Assembly (NCBI GenBank): GCA_025331125.1
Contig: JAOALB010000092.1
Span: forward strand, 166,816 to 230,815
DNA: 64,000 nucleotides
Origin: Mycogone perniciosa
Lineage: Eukaryota > Ascomycota > Sordariomycetes > Hypocreales > Hypocreaceae
Reading direction: 5' to 3'
This document shows, piece by piece, positions 39,495 through 49,046 of the stretch. How positions within the stretch are numbered: position 1 is the first letter of the stretch; each line of letters opens with the position of its first letter. The position numbers were made by a program, and so were the translations under genes. Under the pieces are notes generated by a model. The model worked only from the letters and a program-made list of their open reading frames with translations. It made no database searches and was not told the DNA's origin.

Positions 39495-40137
39495 GGTTAT
39501 ACTGGTGTTAATTCCGATTGATGATTTACTGAATTGCGTTGTCGCGAGACTCACTTTTGTGGCGGATAAATGGTTTCATTATAAATGTCCCGAATGACGC
39601 CCTGCTGCTATGGATTTTCACCGAATGAGCACTAACTAGGCCCGGATTTAAGGGGGTCTCCATGGAAAGGTCACTCTTCAAGCCCAGGCTTTGACATGGA
39701 ATGAATCCATACTGATAATCCCCAAGCGAGTCTTGCGCGCCCATAATGTATACCCTGGCTAGAACGTAAACCTGGTCACATATCATTAAGCATTATCGCC
39801 GTAAATGGTATACTAGGGGGGTCTCTGAGACCCCCTAGTACGGGGTGTGCAGATCGGTGTCTAGCCACTACAACCAAAGATGGAAGCTCGGCCCCTTTCA
39901 ATATCCGAGAGTCAAAAGCTCGGAAAATTCTGATTGGACTACATCCCCCCTGTCCGAGCCCTGACTTTGGATGAATAATATGCTCCTTCTGTACTCCGTA
40001 CTCCATACGAAGTCCCCGTATTATGGTGTTGCTTATTATGGGTATATACTCCGTACTCTCGGTAAAATCAGGGGAGATAACGTAAAGAGGGGAACAACTT
40101 GCATTTCAAAGTCTAAGTGAACGATAAATGGTCAGGT
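39495..40137. promoter_or_regulatory. upstream region of the PKS gene
   Basis: No gene recognised. Features: a near-perfect hairpin at 39810-39839 (TACTAGGGGGGTCTC and complement); CTCGG-N13-CCGAG at 39888-39909 with AAGCTCGG repeated ~30 bp on, possible zinc-cluster regulator half-sites; and TACTCCGTACTCC near 39992 and 40050. Confidence 0.45.
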
Positions 40138-40292
40138 ACATGCCGCAAGGATCACAAACGTTAATTCAATACAAGACCCACATCACGATTTTATATAGAA
40201 ATATATATCTGCATTATTGCCTAATAAAAAAAATTGTGATATAGGTATTGACTCTTGTACTAAACAAACATTTGTGATCTTTTGCGGCATGT
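40138..40292. mobile_element. ~155-bp MITE with 25-nt terminal inverted repeats
   Basis: The left end ACATGCCGCAAGGATCAC and the right end (complement ACATGCCGCAAAAGATCAC) match over ~25 nt with few changes. The interior is AT-rich and non-coding. Decayed relatives of its interior (TTTTATATAGAAATATA, TTATTGCCTAATAA-like) recur at about 40,655-40,740 and 40,935-41,000, and a left-end-like piece (CATGCGCAAGGATCGTTAG) at 40,477. It sits directly beside inverted-repeat copy B. I cannot fix a target-site duplication. Confidence 0.7.
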
Positions 40293-40445
40293 GTATAGGA
40301 AATAGCGCTATTGATTGCACTATTTTAGGTCCTTATAGGGTCGCCGTTAACAGTCCAAAGTCTTGCCGCCACATTAAACCGTTTCACTGATGTTAGCCGT
40401 TAGGTCTTACTGTGGCTGAAAGCTTTTACAGTGGTTTATCCACCA
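40293..40445 (-). repeat. inverted-repeat copy B (right of PKS)
   Basis: The reverse complement of this segment aligns with 31331-31480. Its outer end (TGGTTTATCCACCAAC) also resembles a shortened arm of the hairpin MITE at 31250-31330, which suggests a common transposon family. The two copies lie ~9 kb apart in opposite orientation and bracket the PKS gene. Confidence 0.78.
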
Positions 40446-40460
40446 ACATATACTAAAGCC

Positions 40461-40478
40461 GTACGGAGTACTCCGTAC
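40461..40478. repeat. 18-bp palindrome GTACGGAGTACTCCGTAC
   Basis: A perfect palindrome of the dispersed family, here in the alternative register (two half-units head to head), immediately before an ACATGCGCAAGG piece of MITE end. Confidence 0.85.
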
Positions 40479-41207
40479 ATGCGCAAGGATCGTTAGTTTA
40501 GTACAGGACTTATATCCCGATGTTGATTGGCTGATAACCTAGGTATACTGCCATGATCAAAAAGGCCACTACCACAATCAATCACCTCAAGTCGCTATGG
40601 CATCAATATTATCAAGTTGTTGCCAGTTAAAGAAGAGGTTAGTCTCTATAGTGTTTTATATAGAAATATACTGCTGTATTATTAGCCAATAAAAAATCAG
40701 AATTTAGGTCTTATACTAAAATAACATTCATAATCCTTGCAGTATATATAAATTTTTAAATACCTAATAAAGAGTAAGTTTTGGTATATTTAAATATAAT
40801 AAAACTGCTATTAAAATTAGCCTATAGGTATACTATAATAATTAAAACGGATACTAGTAAAAGATATAAGTTTGATTACTATAATATTTATATTATAAGG
40901 TTATTATTAATTAAGGACAATATTATTTTTATAGTATTTTAAATAGAAATATACTACTTTATTATTAAATAATAACAAAATAAAATATTATGTTCTAAGT
41001 ATATTTTACTTATATATAGGTACTGTTATAATAATTATAAGAAATGTAATTATTAGCCTATTCTTTTACTTATTAATATAATAGTATAATAATTTATTAT
41101 ATAAAAGCTAGGCTTTATATTAAAATAATATTTAATATTTTCATAAATGTGAAATATATGTATATAAAGTAATAATGTACTTTTTAAAATGAAAGTTTAA
41201 CTTAGTT
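40479..41207. repeat. AT-rich repeat graveyard (probable RIP)
   Basis: Mostly A/T with TATAATAAT, AATATTT and TTATTAAT words, no open frames of interest, and eroded copies of the neighbouring MITE interior. The composition contrasts sharply with the PKS and reductase genes on either side, fitting C-to-T mutation of duplicated DNA. Confidence 0.7.
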
Positions 41208-41598
41208 TGTCGAGGGGGAATTGGCACTCCAAACACACACACACACACACCAACAACAACCTGAATAGAGCGCGGGAACCGCGCTCTTGATAGAACCACG
41301 AAGTCGCAGTTGGGTAATATAGGGACTAAAAGATACTGCGAATCATTTGATCATGATGTCTGCAGCCGAAAGCAACCAACGGTTACCTCTTTACGCCTTA
41401 GCGGCCGTGGAATCACAGGTAGGGTAATGTATTGAGGGAGAACGCAGGTTGCTTCGTATTAAACTAGGTCTATCTGTTTTATCTTTATACTCTTACGCTT
41501 TCCTAATCTAGTAGTTGCTTAAATAAGCAACCGACTTTTCTTAGGTAAGCTAGTAAAAAGGAGTGCAAGTGTATTGGGTATGTCAGTTACCCTCAACA
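41208..41598 (+). mobile_element. LTR copy 1 (about 391 bp)
   Basis: Begins TGTCGAGGGGGAAT and ends CAGTTACCCTCAACA, i.e. TG...CA with short inverted ends. It is similar along its length to 42347-42744 in the same orientation; shared words include TAGAGCGCGGGAACCGCGC, ATCATTTGATCATGATG and GTGCAAGTGTATTGGG (GCGTTGGG in the other). A CA microsatellite lies at 41231-41253. Confidence 0.75.
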
Positions 41599-41650
41599 AA
41601 TTACTATTATTAAATATATATTAAAAAGAAATAAATAAACAAATACTTTT

Positions 41651-42050
41651 TGTGACAATCCGGGTTAGTTCTCAACAGTCAAACCGAGGTTCGTGGGTTT
41701 ATGTTGATAGAGAGGTCAGGGATGAATACTGAGCAGGGTAACGTAGTCACTATTCTGTAGAACTAGTGGTTCAGGTGAATGATTGTGTTAACGACTGTCT
41801 AAGTAACTATACTAAATGATCGTGACTTATCCAGTCTTATATACAAAGGGGATTTATAATGAATGTACTTGGATCACGTACGGATCACGGTTGTGTTGGA
41901 TCACCTTGGCTCACGTTCCGTGATCCAAGTGATCCGTAGTTTACAGTGATCCGAGTGATCCTTCCTGATTGGTCGGTCGTTCCGTCGTTCTTCCGGGGTA
42001 CGTACCGCCCTGGACCCTTTATGCGGCCATAAGAGGGTCGGGTCGTGACA
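41651..42050 (-). mobile_element. solo LTR with perfect 5-bp target duplication CTTTT
   Basis: Exactly 400 bp, starting TGTGACAATCC and ending GGTCGTGACA; on the minus strand it reads TGTCACGACCCGACCC... to ...TCACA, a common start for fungal gypsy-type LTRs. CTTTT directly precedes (41646-41650) and follows (42051-42055) it, so it inserted as an LTR element and recombined to a solo LTR. It contains repeated GGATCAC/GTGATCC words and is far less AT-rich than its surroundings, so it is younger than the host repeat. Confidence 0.85.
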
Positions 42051-42055
42051 CTTTT

Positions 42056-42346
42056 GTATTTATAATTGAATATAAATGAAACTAAGTAATAAATATAAAT
42101 AAATTTCCTATTATATAGTAATATTAATTATTAAATTTAAAAATATAAATATTTTTCTTTAATTTAACAAAAAGCAAAGAAACATAATAAAACTCTTTCT
42201 AAGTATCTGCATATATCTTTCTATATATAAAGGTCTTTAAAATGTTAACTGTCTTGGACTTTTTTGCCTTTCCCGGCTTTTTCTGCCTAACTAAGGCCCC
42301 CAGCGTTAGTCGACTTTCCCACCTGGTCTTAAGCCTACGGGTATTT
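42056..42346. other. AT-rich interior between the two LTR copies
   Basis: Together with 41599-41645 this is all that lies between LTR copies 1 and 2 once the nested solo LTR is removed (about 340 bp). No gag/pol coding sequence is recognisable. Confidence 0.6.
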
Positions 42347-42744
42347 TGTCGAGGGGGGAATGTCAAACCCAAACACATCCACACACCCACACACCTACAC
42401 GAGGACTAGTGTAGAGCGCGGGAACCGCGCAGCTGATAGAACCATGAAGCCATAATCGAACCATTTGATAATCAAAAGACACTGTGGATCATTTGATCAT
42501 GATGAAGGCAGCCAGAAGCAACTAACAATCACCTTTCTATGCCTCGGTGGCTTCAACAGCTACAGCTAGGGTCATGTAGTGAAGGGGGAAGAAGGTTGCT
42601 GTTTATTAAACTAAGTCTCCCTGTTTATATTTTATATCTATAGCTTCCCTAACACAGTAGCTACCAAGTTAGGCAGTCAGTTCTTTTTTAGGTAGACAGG
42701 GGGGAAAATGCAAGTGCGTTGGGCCCGTCAGTTACCCCCGACGA
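42347..42744 (+). mobile_element. LTR copy 2 (about 398 bp)
   Basis: Begins TGTCGAGGGGGGAATG and ends CAGTTACCCCCGACG. It is a direct repeat of 41208-41598 with many substitutions. The flanks outside the pair (TAGTT on the left, AAGTA/AGTAT on the right) do not match, so the target duplication has decayed or the two are independent solo LTRs. Confidence 0.75.
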
Positions 42745-43039
42745 AGTATAGAAGCATAGATATAGCAGCATTGTGGCTCATAATATAGGATACGTAGCCT
42801 ATTTAAAGCCTCGTATACGTGTGAGTTAGGGCTTGGTTTTCCCGAAGATACGAAGTTCAGAACAATCACATTCTTTAAATAGTATTTAAAATCTACGGGG
42901 TATACCTGGAGGATGAAGATCTAGGGTTAGTCTATGGTTAGGGTTAGATGGAGAAAAAGTTTTTTGAGGAGCCTTTTGGCATTATATACGATAAATTGTG
43001 CTCCCTTATTATCTTATCTTGAAACCCGTTCTTAAAATC
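42745..43039. other. spacer 3' of the NRPS-like gene
   Basis: No gene seen. It holds a short TTAGGG-like stretch (TAGGGTTAG at 42922-42930 and GGTTAGGGTTAG at 42936-42947). It probably also contains the terminator of the NRPS-like gene. Confidence 0.5.
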
Positions 43040-46000
43040 TTATCTTGGCAGATATCCAGTGTCTTTCCAATGACCCAGATAGTCATGAATGGTGTCAGCA
43101 TCAATAGCCTGCATGTTACGTAGTGTGCTGGAATGGGTGCGGGTAATATCCGTAGATAGAATAACCTGCCCACAAGCTACAGGCCTAAAAGCGACTTTGA
43201 AAAACTCGTATAACTTCTTGGCAGGATAAAGGTCATCTGTGGTTGTGTCGCTGCCGCGATTAGCAACATCGTCAAGCCATTGATCAAAAGGAACAGGGGC
43301 CTTGGAAAGGCTCAGATGCTGTCCAATGAATGCGATCACGTCACTCCATGCTTGTCGCACAGGATTCTCCAAGTGCTGTGTGATAGGAAATATGCCGGGA
43401 GAGAATGTGATCTCGGAAATAACAGCTGCGGCGTCATCAACCGGGATCCACGATAACGTCTATGGTAGTCTAATGTTAGTCAGCTGCTTTGCCTTCGGGA
43501 CTTCAGGTGATGAGAGGAATCTTACTCCTAGGAGCTGGGGCAAAAATCCCGCACTCTTGGCCGATCGTATCAACATAGGAACTTGCTCCATCGAGTTCCA
43601 TACTCCAGTTTTCCTTGCACCCGTGATTTGTCCACATCGGACAATTGTGACATCTAATTGACTAGCATAGGCCGTCGCTGCTTGCTCGAGAATCTTCTCG
43701 CAGACAAGTTTGCCATCAGCATAGCCAATACCACACGCTGCGTCAACAGGATCCACTGGCGCTTCTGGAATCAACCTTCCTCCGCTGGTAAGGCCGATTT
43801 TGCCTACAGCAGCAATCGAAGAGATGAAAACAAACCGTATCTTGGTATTCCCTCTTCCTTCTATAGCTAGTTGCACCAGGCTATGGAGAAACTTGAACTG
43901 ATATTGGAACGAAGGTAGCCTAATGAGATAGTTCATAGGCCAAGCGGCATGAATGATATGTGTGACTTGTTCCTGCAGATTGTTGTGGTCTGTCTCACTG
44001 AGGCCCAATCTGTCTGCTGTTGGGTTGATGTCGATACATGAGATCTTAGACCACTCAGCGTCTGAAAGCGAAATGCCCCTCGACGTGGCAATCGATCTGT
44101 TGTATTGTGCGTCCACATTTGCCGCGGTTTCCTTGCCTCTTCTCCTGAGACAGATAACCCGGTCCACCTGGGGTAATCTGGCAAGGTTGGCCAGGCAGTG
44201 TGACCCCAAGCTTCCTGAGCTACCCGTCAAGAGAACCACAGCATTTTGGTCTTTGCTGGGCAGCTTCTCCTGTACATCGAAGTCTTTTAAACTGAAAATC
44301 TCAACAAATTCGTTGACCTGTTTCCACGCATCCTCGCTCACGTTTTCTGTTGAACCCGGTCGCTTGCCCAGGACAATTGCCATCTCACGTACCGAGGGAT
44401 TGAGATAAACAAACTCCAACGGGATCAACTTGGCGATATTTATCCCATTCAGAGCTTCAGTTTTAGCTGCCGCCCCAATGAGAACTCTGCGTAGTTGCAG
44501 CGATTGCAGGGAATCGATGCCAAGATCGAATAAATTGTCTGCAGCGGTCCATTCTGAAGGCTCCAACTGCAGTTTCAAGTGCTTCTGAATCAAATCCTTC
44601 AAATAATGCTCCAGGGTACCAAGACTCAATGGCTAGATTGCCTCATTTCCTCCTGCTAGAAGCAACTTCTCGTAGACCTCCTTGATGTCTTTAGCGAACA
44701 GTGCGTAGACTTCCTTGCGCGCAATTGAACCCTTGTCAGTTCGAGGAATTGTAGCACCCAATGGGACCAATATTATTGCATCTTTAGAGGAGATTCTTGA
44801 GAAGGCGTCCATTTTCTCCCCGGCAGCTGTGACGATTGGCCAAATACGCTCCTTGAAAGCATCCTGGTCGTTTACTGAGACAGGCTCCGCAGGTTCGACA
44901 ATTACACCAAGATTGAATTGGTTTTCTCCAAAGGCAATCCCGGATTTGATCATTGGAGCTTCACTCAACATGGTCTCGAGAATTAGAGGATTAGCCTTCT
45001 CCCCGGTCGCGAGGACGATGACATCGTCCTCGCGGCCCACGGCTGCAAAGTCGGTCTCGGGATGTTGCTCATTGCGAATCAGTTGATTGGCAATTTCGAG
45101 ACCCTCTGTACCACCGAATGGATAGACAGTGAGCCGGAACCTCCTTTCGCCCTCCCTGGGCTCTATTTCCACAACCTTGAATTTCATGTCCGTTCGAAGT
45201 CTGAAGTACTTCCAGTCGTAGTCGTCGTTTGGCACGAATGTCAAAGACAGAGGACCAGACTCTGTGGTACCGTAGAAGTTGAGTAGTTTGACTCCGCCTT
45301 GAACCAGGCAATCTCCCACACCAGCACTGAGTGCAGCCCCTCCGGTTCCCACAAAATCCAGATTTTTCAGAGCTCTGATACCTTCATTATTGGGAAGGCT
45401 GCAGATGTCGTCAAGAAGGAAGGGCACAGTCATCATGGATTTGGCATTGGTTGTCTTGACAAGCTCAACGATTGAAAGAGCATTTGGAATGCCATCAGTT
45501 GCTGGGTAGACGGTGGTTTTTCCAACAGACATCGAGAGACCAGGAGCGACAAGTCCGAATCCGTGAAATACAGGAAGACTGGAGACATTGAGCCCCTGTG
45601 CTTGCTCTTCTGTATCGAACTTGTGGCAGTTCACCGCGAATAGAAGCTGACGGTGTGTGAGTGGGATAGGCTTGGGTAGACCTGTTGTTCCTGAGGAATG
45701 GAGCAGCAGAATAACGCTGTCCACTTCTTCGGTGTGTTCAAAAGTGCCTTTTGAAGCGATTTCGGCCTCTGGCTCGTGGAAGCTTTTATAAGGGAGGCCG
45801 ATGTGAGTGGATATTCCCTTTGCATTCAAGGCGACCAAAGCTGGCTTTGCTGGGACACTGAGTCTATGGGAAACCACAAAAGAACTGGCTGCAGTCGCTT
45901 CTAAGAGATGATTGATGGCAACTGGAGGGAGTCGAGGGGAAAGAACCAGCGGCTATTTCCGAGATGTCAGCTTCAGTTGTCATCAAGGAGAATCCAATTA

Positions 46001-46432
46001 TTAGTGAGAGGGGGAATATACAGGGACTCCAATGCTCATGAGAGCGAATTCGTAGATCACCAGACCAATATCACTCTCCATAAGGAGTGCCACAGGGGCC
46101 ATTTTCGTCAAGGCGTTGGGATTTGTTGTTTGACGAAGTGGCGGATTTTCTTGAAGCCACCGGGCACAATTAGCCACGGCAATCTTGAAATCGCGATGGG
46201 TAAAGGTATCAAATGGCCCTATGGACTTTGCCTGAATGCAAAATGGATGGGTTGCATTGTTTATGGCATTAAAATCGACCAGCTCGGGAAGAGAACGAAT
46301 ATGGCCTTCAAGCCTCTCGGGCGAGGAGAAGTTGACTACAGCTTTGACAAAAGGCCGCAGTTGTCCATTCTGAAAAGCCAATTTCTGCTCTGACCCAGCA
46401 TCTGTAGGATATTCCGTAGATGTCATATTCAT
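43040..46432 (-). CDS. NRPS-like aryl-acid reductase A-T-R (StbB/AscB-like), interrupted by in-frame TAG
   Basis: Exons 46022-46432, 43526-45952 and 43040-43459 would give ~1085 aa if read through. Adenylation domain: LLLHSSGTTGLPKPI (~219-233), FYGTTESGP, VGREDDVIVLATGEK. Thiolation domain: LFDLGIDSLQSL (Ser618). Reductase: TGSSGSLGSH (NADP site), FISSIAAVG and GYADGKLVCE (Y-x3-K). Such enzymes activate an aromatic acid as AMP ester, load it on the carrier and release the aldehyde; StbB and AscB do this on prenylated orsellinic acid. An in-frame TAG at 44633-44635 (codon ~577) falls between A and T domains while both sides stay in the same frame. Either the gene is dead, the base is an error, or a weak 45-nt GTCTAC...CTAG intron removes it. 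Confidence 0.88.
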
Positions 46433-46970
46433 GGATGAAATGCTGCACTCGGTGAACTGTTAGTCAAGTCGTACTTTGATGGGACGGGTCTAGAAGGAAG
46501 ACTAAAGCTGAGTAATAACTATCAAATCATGCATATTCTATGCGGTCCTGTGTTGCGAGTGCCACAAGCTTTATGCGATCCCAAGAGCCAAGGGAGTCAT
46601 CATAGGGTTGCATGACGGGTTAATTCGGTGAATTTACACTCTTGATCCATGACCCATGATCCATGTCGGAATACTCCGAGTTCTTTACCCCATATACTCC
46701 GAAACCCGGTCCTTTAATTTCCGGGAAACAGCTCCATTCTCGTGGGGTATTTCCCGTGGATGCAACATGGAATCGGCGCATTTGTGGATTGTGATTCGGT
46801 GGTTTACTAACATCCAATTGCATTAACACTCACTCACTCACACGCATAACGGGTAGGTAACACTCTATAGCTACTATGATATAAGTTGTTCTCAAGCACG
46901 CTCTGTCGGCAGTGCTGTGCTGCTTGCACAAGCATACTCTTGGCAAATCCTTCAATCTCTCGATACGAGC
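46433..46970. promoter_or_regulatory. divergent promoter of reductase and prenyltransferase, with CGG-N11-CCG site
   Basis: A 538-bp shared upstream region. At 46707-46723 it has CGG, exactly 11 nt, then CCG, inside a longer CCCGG...CCGGG inverted repeat. This is the spacing bound by Gal4-type Zn2Cys6 dimers. It is a candidate site for a cluster regulator; no such regulator is encoded in the window. Confidence 0.45.
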
Positions 46971-47873
46971 ATGGCTACCCAATCTCCAGAGCTCGCCAAC
47001 CCGGCTGTATCCGCCGTGACTTCACTGCTTGGAAAGGGATATACTCCTCCGAGTGAAGGTCTGTTGTCGAAACTGCCTGCGTCATGGGTGCCCTACGTCG
47101 AGTTGATTCGCCTGGACAAACCCCACGGTATTTACATGGTATACTTTCCAGTAATCGTCGGCCTCATGTATGCTTCATCGATCAATCCCGAGACTGTGCC
47201 GGTTTCCATCGTCTGCCACCGGGCAGGAGTGCTTCTTATTTGGACCTTTTTTCTACGCAGCGCTGGCTGCGCGTGGAATGATAACATCGATCAAGACTTC
47301 GACCGCCAGACAGAGCGCTGTCGGAATAGGCCGACCGCCCGAGGAGCAATATCAACGATCCAAGGACATGTCTTTACTCTGACTCTCACTCTGCTCCTCT
47401 TCCTATCAATCCGATCTCTGCCTTTCGAATGCACCTTGGTCGGCTTAGGTGCTGCCGCGCTCGCCACCCTTTACCCATTTGGCAAACGTTTTACCAATTT
47501 TCCTCAAGTCATTCTTGGATCGACTTTGGCGTCGTCTATTGCCTTGTGTTCATTTTCGGTGGGCTTGCCGGCCTTCTCCCCTCCATACATTGTCCCGACA
47601 ATGTATCTGAGTGTCACAATCATCTTGCTAGTTATCTTCTACGATGTCGTCTACGCCCGTCAGGATATAGCAGACGACCTGAAGTCCGGAGTGAAGGGAA
47701 TGGCGGTGCGTTTTAGAAAAAACTTAGGAGCGCTCTTGATCATTATCACCGGCTTGATTACTGGGTTCCTGGCAATCGTGGGCAGGCTCGTGGACATGGG
47801 TCCATACTTCTTCGTGTTTTCGGTTTTTGGCGTTTTCATAACCCTTCTCTTCATGATTGCCGTTATTCGATAG
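46971..47873 (+). CDS. UbiA-type aromatic prenyltransferase (StbC/AscA-like), C-terminus damaged
   Basis: The ATG at 46971 gives 300 aa, no intron. Both prenyl-diphosphate/Mg motifs are present: NDNIDQDFD (residue 103 on) with RCRNRPTARG, and YDVVYARQDIADD (residue 224 on). Multiple hydrophobic helices (for example LTLTLLLFLSI, IILLVIFYDVV, GALLIIITGLITGFLAI) fit an integral membrane enzyme. In the LL-Z1272beta and ascochlorin pathways the UbiA enzyme farnesylates orsellinic acid; chain length cannot be read here. The frame stops at TAG (47871-47873), but family-like C-terminal sequence continues to a TAA at 47976-47978, in two frames (ADFDQLGSPFW, then LYALSIANLVSGFVLEYY). The last helix is therefore lost unless the indels are sequencing errors. 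Confidence 0.9.
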   Translation: MATQSPELANPAVSAVTSLLGKGYTPPSEGLLSKLPASWVPYVELIRLDKPHGIYMVYFPVIVGLMYASSINPETVPVSIVCHRAGVLLIWTFFLRSAGCAWNDNIDQDFDRQTERCRNRPTARGAISTIQGHVFTLTLTLLLFLSIRSLPFECTLVGLGAAALATLYPFGKRFTNFPQVILGSTLASSIALCSFSVGLPAFSPPYIVPTMYLSVTIILLVIFYDVVYARQDIADDLKSGVKGMAVRFRKNLGALLIIITGLITGFLAIVGRLVDMGPYFFVFSVFGVFITLLFMIAVIR

Positions 47874-47978
47874 CAGATTTTGATCAGCTTGGCTCGCCAT
47901 TCTGGTTGGCTTTACGCTCTCTCAATCGCGAACTTGGTTAGCGGATTTGTACTCGAGTATTATACTGGGTACAAGTAA
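47874..47978 (+). pseudogene. detached C-terminal remnant of the prenyltransferase
   Basis: Past the TAG, the +2 frame reads ADFDQLGSPFWL and the original frame then reads WLYALSIANLVSGFVLEYY to a TAA. Both resemble the end of UbiA-type enzymes (a polar loop, then a final hydrophobic helix), so one lost base near 47871 and one gained near 47920 would explain the pattern. Confidence 0.55.
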
Positions 47979-49046
47979 GCTGGCAGACTCTGTTCGCCGC
48001 CGACTGACAAAGCCAAGCTGTTGACTGAGCCAATTGAAGCTCTTTTAAGTTGCAAATATCGTCTCACTGCTTCCACATCCAGCAGGATGAACGAGAGGCT
48101 CCAGGTCCTATATTTGTCTGCCACGCTTTTGGGAAAACCCACTCGTCAGTTTACGTCTTCAAATAACTCGGAGAACAAAAAGTCCCTGTGCAGGTTTTTA
48201 GGAAAGCTGGATTATCGTGGTAAAGTCTCTTATACTGAACTACAAGGTCATGTTAATTTTCTGAGGCACGCGGTGTACAAGATAGATGCGAAACAGACCG
48301 GTTAGGGGCATTTCGCAGAAACAAGAACGATAGGATGCCTATTCTTGTTGAAATATCCAGTGTGTTAGAGCAAGGCATTGGAAACACTCATATATGCCGT
48401 CCCTAACTGCAGCCTTGCCTTTGTATTTGAGCGGCTGGAAGCTCGAGGGATTTAAGAAGCATGTTCAGCAATAATCTGACTTGAAAAGTCGTTATTAATG
48501 CAGCGAACCATGTTTTATGCTAGTTTTCAACAGCCTGTCAATAACGAGAGATGGTCTAGGACCTGATGCTTCCGTGAATGACTATCCTTGTTGGAGACGG
48601 CGCTGAGACAAGCTGGGACCAAACGGCCGAGAAGGATCAAATTGAATGTACAGATTATTAGCATACGTTGTTGGAATCGCAATGGGAAACGAGTTTTGGA
48701 GAACAATAACCATATAGTCACGCAATAATAGGCTGGAGATTTTATCATCAACATGTAGATGGGATCTTAAAATAACTGATTGCAATTGATGACTTTGTGA
48801 GACTCGGTTTATGTACATGACGTGCATCTGTCTGCTCTGCTTATAGTAACCGTGCCCACCGACAACGCCTTCGAGGAAAAAAAAGTTCATGTCCCTTGCG
48901 CAAGTCTATGATCACGTCTTCCCGTGTATCAAAATACGCATCCGTCCGACGTGGGACAAAGTCCGAGCGGAGTGGCCTGTCTTCCTGATGTTGAGAAGGT
49001 TCTAGACGATAAGTGACTGTGATTCTTTGCGGCGGTGGGATCAATC
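47979..49046. other. intergenic region (convergent)
   Basis: Between the prenyltransferase (+) and LaeA-like gene (-) 3' ends. Open frames of up to ~100 aa on both strands have no domain signature or ATG context I would trust. Nothing else seen. Confidence 0.55.

Noticed and set aside
42199..42390. 63-aa minus-strand frame as a retrotransposon protein remnant
   Set aside because: It spans the LTR 2 border and AT-rich interior and shows no gag, protease or polymerase motif.
48021..48305. 94-aa plus-strand frame after the prenyltransferase
   Set aside because: It starts at TTG, has no family character and lies in a convergent spacer.
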